From contig JAGKWU010000009.1 of the NCBI GenBank assembly GCA_021151695.1, forward strand, positions 186,001 through 250,000: a DNA stretch of 64,000 bases, written 5' to 3'. The stretch comes from Cellvibrionaceae bacterium (lineage in GTDB: Bacteria > Pseudomonadota > Gammaproteobacteria > Pseudomonadales > Cellvibrionaceae). Numbering within the stretch: the stretch's first letter is position 1; the number at the start of each line of letters is the position of its first letter. Positions 44,101 to 51,739 of this stretch are shown here, in pieces. The notes under the pieces were generated by a model, which saw only the letters and a program-made list of their open reading frames with translations, was not told the DNA's origin and did not search any database. A program made the position numbers and the translations under genes.

Positions 44101-47100
44101 GTAGAGTTTTATCTCATCAACAGCCCTGAGCTTGCAGACACCTTCCGCCGTGAGCTGGCTGTTGCCATCGCCAAACGTGCAACGGCATTAAAGACACCAG
44201 CGCAGCGGTTTAACTATTATGCAAACCTGTTGCGCCGGCTTGTGACATTGGCCGATATAGATGTTGATGCGGCGCAATTACTGGAGCCCGCTGAGTGGGT
44301 GCAGCCACTCGCTACATCTAGTGAAAATCTTGATAGCAATATTCAGTATTCCAGCGCCGCAGAGGGTTCAGATTTATCTGCCGATAAAATAACGTCTGCA
44401 AACAATCAAGAAACGTTGCAAAATGCCAGCGATAGTAAAAAGCTATCCAGCCTCGAGATAAATAAAGATGCGTTAACTTCCATAGATGTTGCCCAATTAG
44501 CCAGACTGCAGGATCAATTGCAAAATGGTGAGGTGCAACTCGATCAGGTGCAATTAAGCGAGCAACAGTGGCGCAGCCTGGCAGAAATGCTCGTGACCAA
44601 TAACAACCAGCTCAGTGCCGCACAAATGCAATCCTTATTGAGTCAATTGTCGGTAACGGACGCAAGTAATTCCACAGAGTATTTACGCGAATGGGTGCGC
44701 GGGCAATTGCAAACTCTATTGGTTGATTGGAAGGCACTTTCCCCGTCACACCAGGCCGAACCATCATTGAGTGCGTTTTCACTACCAGAGTTAATATCTT
44801 TGGCAGAGGTTCCGGCGCTAACGCAAGCGCAACGTGAACGTCTGTGGACATTAATGGAGCCGCTAACAAAAGGTGTAGTAAAAGTTCAGCAGTTGCAAGC
44901 GAGCTTGCCGGTGCTGATAGGTTTAACGCAGTTTCTGCTTGCGAGACTTGCCTCGTCAGATGAGCGTGCGCAAATTCAAGCTGCGACTGCAGTCATTCAG
45001 CAAAATGAAATTGCGCAATACCGTTATTACAGCCGTTTGCTGCAAACACTGGTCGATGGCAATCTATCTTCAACGACATTGTTGCCGGCTCAGGATGAGG
45101 TCGTGAAGACCTCTTCAATACTTGCTGTTGACCAGCCTTCTTCTCACTCGCTTATTCAGTCTACATTTGAGGCTGCCAAAAAAGATAAGCGAGGTTTATC
45201 TCTGTTTGAATTGCTGGCAGTGGTGGAAGCATCAGGCGGGCAAGTTTCTGACGAAGGTGTGCGTACACAATTACTGTCCCTGGGCGAGCTCATTGCCAGT
45301 GGACAGGTGCCGATAGACCAGCTTCAGGCAAGCTTTTCGCAAATGATTGGTTTGGTCGATTTTTTTAGCGTTAATCGCCATGCACTATCCCCAAGTGATA
45401 GTGAACAACTAAAAATTGGTATAGAAAAATACGCAAACCAAGCCAATAACAGATACCAATATTTCACCGATATATTATATGCCCTGGTGCGCGGTGCAGG
45501 TGTTGCTGATATAACGACGTTGATTAGTGAGTACGAGCTTGCAATGAACTCACGGCGAGCTTCGACAAACCAACTCTCTCGTCACGAAGCCGGCAACTTT
45601 GGCAAACAGCACCGGTCGCTGGCTGAATTGTTGGCCGTGACGGAAGCATCAGGCGGGCAAGTTTCCGACGAGGTTACGCGTACACATTTGCTGTCGCTAG
45701 GTGAATGTATTGCCAGTGGACAGATACAGATAAATAAGCTCCAGGCCAGCTTGCTGCAGCTAAGGGCTTTGGTTGATTTCTTTATCATTAACCATACAAA
45801 AATATCCTCAGGCTACGCAGTGCAATTAAGAACGGCTATCGAAAAATATGCGGCGTTGGTAGATAACAAACACCAGTATTTCGCTGAGGTGTTGCAGAAA
45901 CTGTTGCGTGGACTGGATCTGGATTTGGAGAAAATATCCGCGCAAGCATCGCAGCTGGATATGGATTCGGCTACCCAGGCAGTGCTTGATCAACAATCTG
46001 GACAACCGCCATCGCCAGGATCTCTTTCTGATAAAACTGAACCGCAAGCTACGACAGCTCAACCGCCAACCCTGAATACCAACGCTGCGCAGCCGCATAG
46101 TGATAGTGACCAATCCCTGTTGGAATTGCTGTTGCTGCCATCGCTTACCTCGACGCAATCCATCCGTTTGCAGCAATTGCTGCAAACATTGCTCAAGCGC
46201 GGCAATGGCGATGCAATCAGGCTGTGGTTCAATCCCTCACTGGGTGATGAGCCCTTATTGCGGTTGATTGAACTGTTGCCGGATTACGCCTTGCATCAAT
46301 TATTGCGGCTGGCGCAACCGGCGGCTTATGGCCTTGTTTATCCCCAGGCAAAACACGTGTTGGATGTGTTTGAGATAGCCGCGCCCGGGGTATCTGCCGC
46401 GCGCACGCATCGTACGAAATGGTTATTTATATTGCAGCACTCGCTGCACAAAGGCAGCGTCAAACCGGACGATAAAATACTGCTCGATTTTGTCCGGCAG
46501 CTGGCCAGCATCGCTGCCATTAGCGATATCACAACGCTGGAAACATTATTGTTGGAACGTTTGGCGTTGAGCGCCGGTGAAACCAAAACTGCGCAGGAAA
46601 AATCGCGTGCCAAAGCCGAGGCGGAAGAGCTCTTGCAAGAAGCCCTGGAGGAAGGAATACATATTAGCAATGCCGGTCAGGTGCTGGCGGCGCCCTATAT
46701 GGGGCGGTTGTTCGCCATGTTGCAGTTGACGGATCAGGGACAATTTGTGTCGCTGGCCGCTAAAGACCGTGCGATTCATTTGCTGGAATATATGGTGACC
46801 GGCAGCAGCGCCACACCTGAATACGATTTGCTGCTCAATAAAGTGCTCTGCGGTATGAGCACCAGTATTCCCATCAGTGCCGCTATAGAAATTACCGAGC
46901 AAGAAGAAATTATTATCGGGCAGTTGCTCAACAGTATTATCCAGAATTGGAAAGCCCTTGGGTCGACTTCTATTACCGGTTTGCGCGAAACTTTTTTGCG
47001 CCGTCAGGGTTGGCTCCGCCTGGATGAAGATGGCTGGCATCTGCGTGTCCAGTCTGGTCCCTTTGATATGTTGCTGGATCAATTACCCTGGAGTTTTTCG

Positions 47101-47154
47101 CTGATTAAACACGGATGGATGGATCAGCCCTTACGTGTGAGTTGGCGTGAATGA
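41143..47154 (+). CDS. eCIS tape measure protein (CIS_TMP family)
   Basis: A 2003-residue protein that starts at 'MAITHCIEDFQLDIAF'; the frame is open further upstream but overlaps the preceding gene. The N-terminal 90 residues ('LARREQGRLAQWLSDDLLPALDVLFSDY', 'LRFERLEFDLGQLRG') are the signature of the contractile injection system tape measure family. The C-terminus 'LLNSIIQNWKALGSTSITGLRETFLRRQGWL' to 'PFDMLLDQLPWSFSLIKHGWM' is also conserved in that family. The central 1500 residues are Gln/Leu-rich helices with tandem repeats. Tape measures set tube length, and at about 0.15 nm per helical residue this one could span up to roughly 300 nm. Its stop overlaps the ATPase start (ATGA). Confidence 0.88.
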   Translation: MAITHCIEDFQLDIAFNSEALARREQGRLAQWLSDDLLPALDVLFSDYSPGQKRLRFERLEFDLGQLRGYNYQQQIKQQLIEKLAELLRERRLELPARPTALLSNADANNQPRALAQLVLFLRTGQLPWHSDDDRDSAINFYGNGSSYISAEKHLATATFATGDEKKYHQQLLSGLLNHSGLPDALRAIPEREQLLQRLVSQFPDEQLSALLKKFSPAFYRELAPLWQLLSKWRDSYSYGGSPLKQLWWKAALRLWLNGDQLSHATAGSITVARAGWPAKLLRQLAQDINLPTTQLYQQLFAVSRQLPVDASSEFIRYLRGTSAAISIADAQRQAARVAIELPLASETLTSPEKSIPSKPPLTSALSPHPSSKKTASRELRYQLAQIFNGAQGEALALLWPELLARHTSLLQAALNHYLAIPAVRQQLALQFPLDLLGDIFAFLQPEWELASLYKSFVQELAINHDIAATIERDLWEISINYYVQQSLGNRAEFLSTMLGTLAYRQGLAREAISDALLNAGQTLLTSNERKVLVDVDIAATVAPANARRHETQQDQLTDQPQELQEENGSLEIQLNAPILVMLQQEAGRSLTRQETHIVLDILAVLTGEQPANKSNVVASNNLKAILDDSESLSVALRSAFFAVLIQQWPEKLSPKIGDSDWQLLVTYALRHSSHSNIAGSAASSNLFKTENLTAIAKLYRTTGQKNYAQLFKHILSGEFFTSDHYAGLRQGLLQPQVSSGNEPATMAQLHTGESARSHQSLAPLTYENSSGQQKNGQTLSPTVTEASDAFTEALQDQADVDISHNHDLRWQEFLRQLQRGSIALGDLHLNDSSGVQIIAHYLSQAGHIKAEYRQNLLASISSMSRRASDTADYFRRIIHCLIYQQPLDFDEILTSKDFWQEREKSAAPSRAHKWDDAVVAETVEDNAQAVHLSRPNSDELSQPKGQDVWEGSTQDYDQQFWVVLQRIKNFQGALFQYSLSQLQQLVEFYLINSPELADTFRRELAVAIAKRATALKTPAQRFNYYANLLRRLVTLADIDVDAAQLLEPAEWVQPLATSSENLDSNIQYSSAAEGSDLSADKITSANNQETLQNASDSKKLSSLEINKDALTSIDVAQLARLQDQLQNGEVQLDQVQLSEQQWRSLAEMLVTNNNQLSAAQMQSLLSQLSVTDASNSTEYLREWVRGQLQTLLVDWKALSPSHQAEPSLSAFSLPELISLAEVPALTQAQRERLWTLMEPLTKGVVKVQQLQASLPVLIGLTQFLLARLASSDERAQIQAATAVIQQNEIAQYRYYSRLLQTLVDGNLSSTTLLPAQDEVVKTSSILAVDQPSSHSLIQSTFEAAKKDKRGLSLFELLAVVEASGGQVSDEGVRTQLLSLGELIASGQVPIDQLQASFSQMIGLVDFFSVNRHALSPSDSEQLKIGIEKYANQANNRYQYFTDILYALVRGAGVADITTLISEYELAMNSRRASTNQLSRHEAGNFGKQHRSLAELLAVTEASGGQVSDEVTRTHLLSLGECIASGQIQINKLQASLLQLRALVDFFIINHTKISSGYAVQLRTAIEKYAALVDNKHQYFAEVLQKLLRGLDLDLEKISAQASQLDMDSATQAVLDQQSGQPPSPGSLSDKTEPQATTAQPPTLNTNAAQPHSDSDQSLLELLLLPSLTSTQSIRLQQLLQTLLKRGNGDAIRLWFNPSLGDEPLLRLIELLPDYALHQLLRLAQPAAYGLVYPQAKHVLDVFEIAAPGVSAARTHRTKWLFILQHSLHKGSVKPDDKILLDFVRQLASIAAISDITTLETLLLERLALSAGETKTAQEKSRAKAEAEELLQEALEEGIHISNAGQVLAAPYMGRLFAMLQLTDQGQFVSLAAKDRAIHLLEYMVTGSSATPEYDLLLNKVLCGMSTSIPISAAIEITEQEEIIIGQLLNSIIQNWKALGSTSITGLRETFLRRQGWLRLDEDGWHLRVQSGPFDMLLDQLPWSFSLIKHGWMDQPLRVSWRE
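45181..45932 (+). repeat. Tandem 417-bp duplication inside the tape measure gene
   Basis: Two in-frame units start 417 bases (139 codons) apart, at 45181 and 45598. Both begin with an 'ELLAV.EASGGQVSDE' block and continue 'LLSLGE.IASGQ...LQAS', 'VDFF..N', 'EKYA', 'YF' and 'LLRG'. DNA identity is high in the first 60 bases ('GAAGCATCAGGCGGGCAAGT' is exact in both). A weaker earlier unit ('ELISLAEVPALTQAQRERL', 'LQASLPVLIGLTQFLL') begins near 44788. The array looks like growth of the ruler by duplication. Confidence 0.75.
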
Positions 47155-48563
47155 AAATAATATCCCGATTTTTTGAACAAGCTGTTGCTGATCAGTCTTC
47201 CAACATAGTGAAGGAGGATATGGCTATCGCCAATGCGCAGGCGCTGGAGCGCGAGCTGGAATGGTTTAGTCGCGTGTTGAATTTTCGCATTGAGGATTAT
47301 TTTGCCAAGAACGAGATGGGCGGCGGCGATATTCGGGAATTGGTACCACCCGCGCTCGATGCCGATACCAGCGGCTATGCACAGATTGTGCGCGAATACA
47401 CCATGGGCTTTGACGAGCGATTGCTCTTTACCCTTTGCCTGATTCCTCACGTGCGGCCGCAGCTGTTGGATATTTTTTTGAGCCCCAGCCCCACCACCAA
47501 CCGCGCTTATACAGAATTCGGTGGCTGGAAAGGCAAGAGCCATACGGGCTTTTTGCCAACCGCGGAAACCGCGGTATTTTTATTGGCTGGGCAAAATTTA
47601 CAGCGCCGCTTTGATGCGCTGGCGCTTTTTGATGATAAACATTTTTTCACGCGTGCCGGCATCCTGAAAATTGAGCATCTCGCGACAGGTGAGCCTTTTT
47701 TAAACGCCGCTATTTCACTCTCTACGGAATTCATGAATCGCTGCACGCACGGCCAGGTACACAAGCCGGATTACAGCATGGAGTTTCCGGCCAAGCTGAT
47801 CACCAGCAAGCTCACGTGGGATGATCTGGTATTAGCGCCTGAAGTGATGGAAGAAATTGACCACATCAATACCTGGTTGCGCCAGAGCAGCAACATTGTG
47901 TCGCAGTGGCAATTGGGTAAAACCGTTAAGCCAGGTTATCGCAGCCTGTTCTTTGGTCCACCCGGTACGGGTAAAACCTTGACCGCAACTTTGATCGGTG
48001 CCCATGCCGGTGTCGATGTGTATCGCATCGATTTATCCATGGTGGTTTCCAAATACATAGGTGAAACCGAAAAGAATCTGGCGAGCGTGTTTGACCAGGC
48101 GCAAAACAAAAACTGGATTTTATTTTTTGATGAGGCCGATTCGCTGTTCGGCAAGCGCACCCAAACCAGTAACTCCAATGATCGTCACGCAAACCAGGAA
48201 ATTTCTTACCTGTTGCAACGTATAGAAGATTTCCCCGGCGTGATCATTCTGGCAAGTAATATCAAAGCCAATATTGACGAGGCCTTTGCGCGTCGCTTCC
48301 AGTCTATTGTGTATTTCCCGTTACCTGATGAGGTGGAGCGGTTGCGATTGTGGCGCGGACTCTATCCCGACGCAGCCGTGCTGGATGCGGATGTGGATTT
48401 GCAATTCCTTGCACAAAAATACGAGCTGGCCGGTGGCTCGCTCACCAACGTTGCGCGCTACGCCGCGATACGCGCAACACGCATGAATCGCCAGCGCATT
48501 ATGCAGTCGGACCTGCTGCTGGGCATCAACAAAGAACTCCTCAAGGAGGGGCGCACGCTCTGA
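47151..48563 (+). CDS. eCIS AAA+ ATPase (Pvc15/Afp15-like)
   Basis: A 470-residue AAA+ protein. The first 230 residues are an eCIS-specific helical domain. The ATPase core has Walker A 'GPPGTGKT' (269-276), Walker B 'WILFFDEAD' (about 320-328), sensor 1 'IILASN' and arginine finger 'FARRFQSI'. A helical lid with 'LPDEVERLRLWRGLYP' and 'LAGGSLTNVARYAAIRA' follows. In PVC this ATPase is needed to load effectors into the particle. Motifs are complete, so loading ability would be expected here too. It overlaps the tape measure by 4 bases and precedes the membrane protein gene by 3 bases. Confidence 0.93.
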   Translation: MKIISRFFEQAVADQSSNIVKEDMAIANAQALERELEWFSRVLNFRIEDYFAKNEMGGGDIRELVPPALDADTSGYAQIVREYTMGFDERLLFTLCLIPHVRPQLLDIFLSPSPTTNRAYTEFGGWKGKSHTGFLPTAETAVFLLAGQNLQRRFDALALFDDKHFFTRAGILKIEHLATGEPFLNAAISLSTEFMNRCTHGQVHKPDYSMEFPAKLITSKLTWDDLVLAPEVMEEIDHINTWLRQSSNIVSQWQLGKTVKPGYRSLFFGPPGTGKTLTATLIGAHAGVDVYRIDLSMVVSKYIGETEKNLASVFDQAQNKNWILFFDEADSLFGKRTQTSNSNDRHANQEISYLLQRIEDFPGVIILASNIKANIDEAFARRFQSIVYFPLPDEVERLRLWRGLYPDAAVLDADVDLQFLAQKYELAGGSLTNVARYAAIRATRMNRQRIMQSDLLLGINKELLKEGRTL

Positions 48564-48566
48564 ATT

Positions 48567-51500
48567 ATGAAAACAATAATTTCCAAAACACTCTGGCGCC
48601 TGGGCGGTGCATTGACCCTGATTCTGGCGGCGTCTGCCAGCAAAGCCCAAACCTGGGTGGAGGGGCCGGCTGCATGCCTCGGTCCTACTATGCCTTATGA
48701 GGCATATCCCGTTGAGGTGATGAAAAAAGTCCAGCGCAATTTATGGATTGTCTATCACGAAGATCCACTGTGGGATAAGGACGCGCAAATCAAAACCCTC
48801 AATGGCACTGCCCTTCAGGACGGTGTGATGGGCCCTATTACCTGGTCATGGATGAATCGCTTCTGCGGCGATTTCTGGTTACCACTCGGGCAAGATGCCA
48901 TGGCAGAGTTGCCCGGCCATTTGGATTTTATCGCCGACTTTTCTGGCAAACATGCACGCGAACTGGGTGTGCTGGTCAGTCCGCCGTTTTTTAAATGGGT
49001 AAAATCTCAAACGGACAGTGACCAGATAAAACAACAATTACTCAAAAACGATGAACAGAAATTATTGGATCTGGTAAAACGCTATGAGGGCATGCCAACC
49101 AAATCCGCTGAAAAAGTAGCGAAGCCCAAGTCGGCAAAATCCCGCAATTCGCTTTATCGCTACGTGTTGCGTGCCGACGACTTTGCTTTATTTGCCAAGC
49201 CCAAGGTTGCTGCACCAGCAGCTGACGTGAATAATATTTTTGAAAGCCCCGATAAATTAAAAATTGCAGTTGCTGCGGCCCTGGGAAAATTGCCGCCTGA
49301 ACAGCAACAAAAAGCTAAAGCGCAATTGCAACAACCACTCGCCAACCTTGAAGAGGTTTATAAGCTAACCGAGTCTTCCCTGAAAGATTTGGACCAGTCA
49401 GGTTTAACGGCAATGGAATTTGTGGAGCTTAACAAGCTCGCTAATACCGTATTTACCGATGCCGACAAATTTAAAAAGAAAGTCAACGAGGCCTTAACCA
49501 CTGCGTCGCTTAATCTGTTGAATTCATCGACAAGTTCATCCGTCTCGACAGAGGTCTCGCAAGAGGAAACCGATAGTTTGATGATCGCGGATATGGAGCG
49601 CGTGCAGATACGGGTATTCAATGCTGCGAAAGGTTATCGGCTACATGAACAGGATGCGAAAAAACTTGCCGGATTTTTTGTGCCTGCCAGCAATAGCAGC
49701 CTTGATCCGGTCGTTATCAAAGCAATAGCGCGTTTGGAAAATCTTGAATACCCCGACGGGGAACTTTTGCACCATGCGGCGATGGACAAATTAGCGCAAG
49801 CACTTAATGTCTGCGATGAAAACCAATCGACTTCACTGGATCTCACCACCCCTGCATTTAGCGCGGAAGAACGGCAGAGTTTGCGCAAACTATTTAACCA
49901 GGCTGTGGGCAGCCTGACGCAATTGGGTGCGGCCGATAAATCAGCGCGCGTCTGCGATGATGATTTTTGGGCGGGATTAAACAACGATTACGATAACAAT
50001 GTGCGTGCCGCCATAGAGCAGCAGTATTTGGAAGAGGCGCCAGCCTATGATGCCAAAGCAAATAATTGGTCAGGCAAAGAGTGTGGTTGTATTCCCGATC
50101 AAATAAAAGCTACCGCTTATGGCATATATCCCTATTGGGCCGTTGGTGAAAAATTTCCCTATGGTGGTCCTAGCGATAAACCGCGCAATTTTGATTTCAG
50201 TACTTTTTCACGCGTGGGATTTTATGGTTTTTCTTTCAACAGCATGGGTGAACTCACCCAACCGGGTAGTGCTGATCCACGTCAGGGATTATTTGATCCG
50301 CACTTTGAAAGCAGCCGTGAATTTATTGCCGAGGCTCGCACCTATGGCAGCAAATTGGATTGGATTATTGAAAAAGATTGGCAAGAGGATAGTGGCGAGA
50401 AGATCAGCGCAAATGCTGTTCGTCAGGCACTGGGTGGGCTGCAGATTAATATTGTCAATTTACTGGGCACGCAAATTAAAGGTGCCGATGAATATTGGCG
50501 CCCGCTAATTACGCTGGGAGTTGCGCAGCGGCCAACGATGGGTGACGGCGTCACTTTATATTTTAAACATTATCCGCAGGACCCTGAATTCAGGGAAATT
50601 TTTGAAGGCTTTTTCCGTCAGTTAAAAACCAATTTACGTAAACTGAGTGACGAGCGTGCAAAATGGAGCACGCAGCGCCAGGATTTTTTTGTCAACCTGA
50701 TCGTCAATCAGGAGGATTATCTCAATCCCGATAGCCTGTTTAATAACGTTAATATCCTGGACATGATAGGTGCGCCTTATGATTCCCTATCCAAGCTTAC
50801 GGTGATGGAAGAACAGGCGGCTACCAAAACCCTGGTATTGGTGTTAATTAACAACCCCTACTTCAATTCGTTGCAGACGCTTTATTCCAGTTCAACATCG
50901 ACCTACCGTGGTTATGTGTTGCCCACGGTGATGATAGATTACAAAAACTTCAGCACCGGTTCGCACAGCGTTAAAGAAGATGACAAGCGTTCATTTTTTG
51001 ATGAGCGCCGAAAAATGGTGTCCTACCAGCGCGAAGCCTTTGGTGGTGGCGCCTATTGGTACATGCCTACCTGGGATGCTGCGGGCGCTGGCGATTTTAA
51101 TAATTACATCGCCAATAATTTTGCGTTGGGTTATCCCAATAATGTGTGGGACTCGACGCTCTGTGCCTATCGTTGGCAATTGTTGGGTGTTATGAATTTG
51201 TGGTTGCTGGTGGCCCTGGCTTTTGTTGTATTTGTGTTTTACATATATCCATATCGCTGCCACGCATTGCCGGCTATAGTAATGATGTTGATTAATCCAG
51301 TAGTCCTGGCGCTGTTGATCGTCCCTCCCATATTCTTATGGTGTTATCTGCAGTTGGTGGATGAAACATTCCCGCTGCTATCATTACCGAGCTTCCTGTT
51401 GTTGGCGCTTCTGGTATTAAGTATTTGGGCCGGCGTAGATTGGATCAGACGATTGCGCCAACTCAAACCCAGTCGCAACCTGGCACAATTACAAGCAGCC

Positions 51501-51587
51501 AATGCCAGCTTGCCCAAGCGCGATTTGGAGCGACTGCAACGTGAAGCAGAGGATGTCGAGCAGGATACAAAAGACGACATCGAATAG
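48567..51587 (+). CDS. Exported membrane protein with peptidoglycan-binding-like and GH18-like domains
   Basis: A 1006-residue protein, last gene of the eCIS unit. A signal peptide (to about residue 28) leads to a segment 'VMKKVQRNLWIVYHEDPLWD' ... 'DGVMGPITWSWMNRFC' (about 50-95) resembling the PG_binding_1 module. Residues about 215-480 are low-complexity helical. Residues about 505-850 ('ATAYGIYPYWAV', 'FDFSTFSRVGFYGFSF', 'REFIAEARTYGSKLDWII') look like the opening of a GH18-type TIM barrel. At 660-667 the sequence 'DGVTLYFK' stands where GH18 enzymes have DxxDxDxE, so the catalytic Glu is Lys. Three membrane helices (about 870-960) and a charged tail follow. Domain calls are by eye. A membrane anchor, wall-binding or release function for the particle fits. 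Confidence 0.6.
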   Translation: MKTIISKTLWRLGGALTLILAASASKAQTWVEGPAACLGPTMPYEAYPVEVMKKVQRNLWIVYHEDPLWDKDAQIKTLNGTALQDGVMGPITWSWMNRFCGDFWLPLGQDAMAELPGHLDFIADFSGKHARELGVLVSPPFFKWVKSQTDSDQIKQQLLKNDEQKLLDLVKRYEGMPTKSAEKVAKPKSAKSRNSLYRYVLRADDFALFAKPKVAAPAADVNNIFESPDKLKIAVAAALGKLPPEQQQKAKAQLQQPLANLEEVYKLTESSLKDLDQSGLTAMEFVELNKLANTVFTDADKFKKKVNEALTTASLNLLNSSTSSSVSTEVSQEETDSLMIADMERVQIRVFNAAKGYRLHEQDAKKLAGFFVPASNSSLDPVVIKAIARLENLEYPDGELLHHAAMDKLAQALNVCDENQSTSLDLTTPAFSAEERQSLRKLFNQAVGSLTQLGAADKSARVCDDDFWAGLNNDYDNNVRAAIEQQYLEEAPAYDAKANNWSGKECGCIPDQIKATAYGIYPYWAVGEKFPYGGPSDKPRNFDFSTFSRVGFYGFSFNSMGELTQPGSADPRQGLFDPHFESSREFIAEARTYGSKLDWIIEKDWQEDSGEKISANAVRQALGGLQINIVNLLGTQIKGADEYWRPLITLGVAQRPTMGDGVTLYFKHYPQDPEFREIFEGFFRQLKTNLRKLSDERAKWSTQRQDFFVNLIVNQEDYLNPDSLFNNVNILDMIGAPYDSLSKLTVMEEQAATKTLVLVLINNPYFNSLQTLYSSSTSTYRGYVLPTVMIDYKNFSTGSHSVKEDDKRSFFDERRKMVSYQREAFGGGAYWYMPTWDAAGAGDFNNYIANNFALGYPNNVWDSTLCAYRWQLLGVMNLWLLVALAFVVFVFYIYPYRCHALPAIVMMLINPVVLALLIVPPIFLWCYLQLVDETFPLLSLPSFLLLALLVLSIWAGVDWIRRLRQLKPSRNLAQLQAANASLPKRDLERLQREAEDVEQDTKDDIE

Positions 51588-51610
51588 CTGTAACTTGCAT
51601 AGGGCCATCA

Positions 51611-51700
51611 CCTGGCTTTTAAATAGTTAGCCTGGTTTTTAAATAGGTAGCCCGGCTTTTAAATTGGTAGCTTGGCTTTTAATGTAGTAGTCCGGCCTTA
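51611..51700. repeat. 20-bp tandem repeat, 4.5 copies
   Basis: Four consecutive 20-base units start at 51611, 51631, 51651 and 51671, followed by a half unit. Each reads approximately CYTGGCTTTTAAATNGGTAG (for example CCTGGCTTTTAAATAGTTAG, then CCCGGCTTTTAAATTGGTAG). There are no spacers, so it is not a CRISPR. A period of two helical turns immediately upstream of the cargo-tail gene suggests binding sites on one DNA face, or simple slippage expansion. Confidence 0.9.
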
Positions 51701-51739
51701 ACCGAAACAATCTTGAGAAAGGATAATACCGAGGTTTCT

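Larger units (their letters stand above)
26072..51587 (+). other. Extracellular contractile injection system (eCIS) operon
   Basis: Seventeen genes run in one direction with overlaps or short gaps (the longest about 110 bases). They contain the full structural set of a headless phage-tail-like particle: sheath, two tube proteins, LysM adaptor, VgrG-like spike, PAAR tip, gp25, two large baseplate proteins, tape measure and AAA+ ATPase, plus the eCIS-specific DUF4255 and DUF5908 proteins. No capsid, portal, terminase, integrase or holin is present, so it is not a prophage. No TssJLM membrane complex or ClpV is present, so it is not a canonical type VI secretion system. The order follows Afp/PVC, except that the DUF4255 gene comes first and a large membrane protein comes last. 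Confidence 0.93.

Noticed and set aside
26072..51587. Prophage tail region or R-type pyocin
   Set aside because: Sheath, spike and baseplate genes could come from a phage, but no capsid, terminase, integrase, lysis or repressor genes are present, and DUF4255, DUF5908 and the AAA+ ATPase are eCIS markers.
26072..51587. Type VI secretion system
   Set aside because: VgrG-like, PAAR and gp25 proteins are shared with T6SS, but there is no TssJLM membrane complex, no split TssB/TssC sheath and no two-domain ClpV; the ATPase has a single AAA+ domain.
51611..51700. CRISPR array
   Set aside because: The 20-base units are directly joined without spacers and there are no cas genes.
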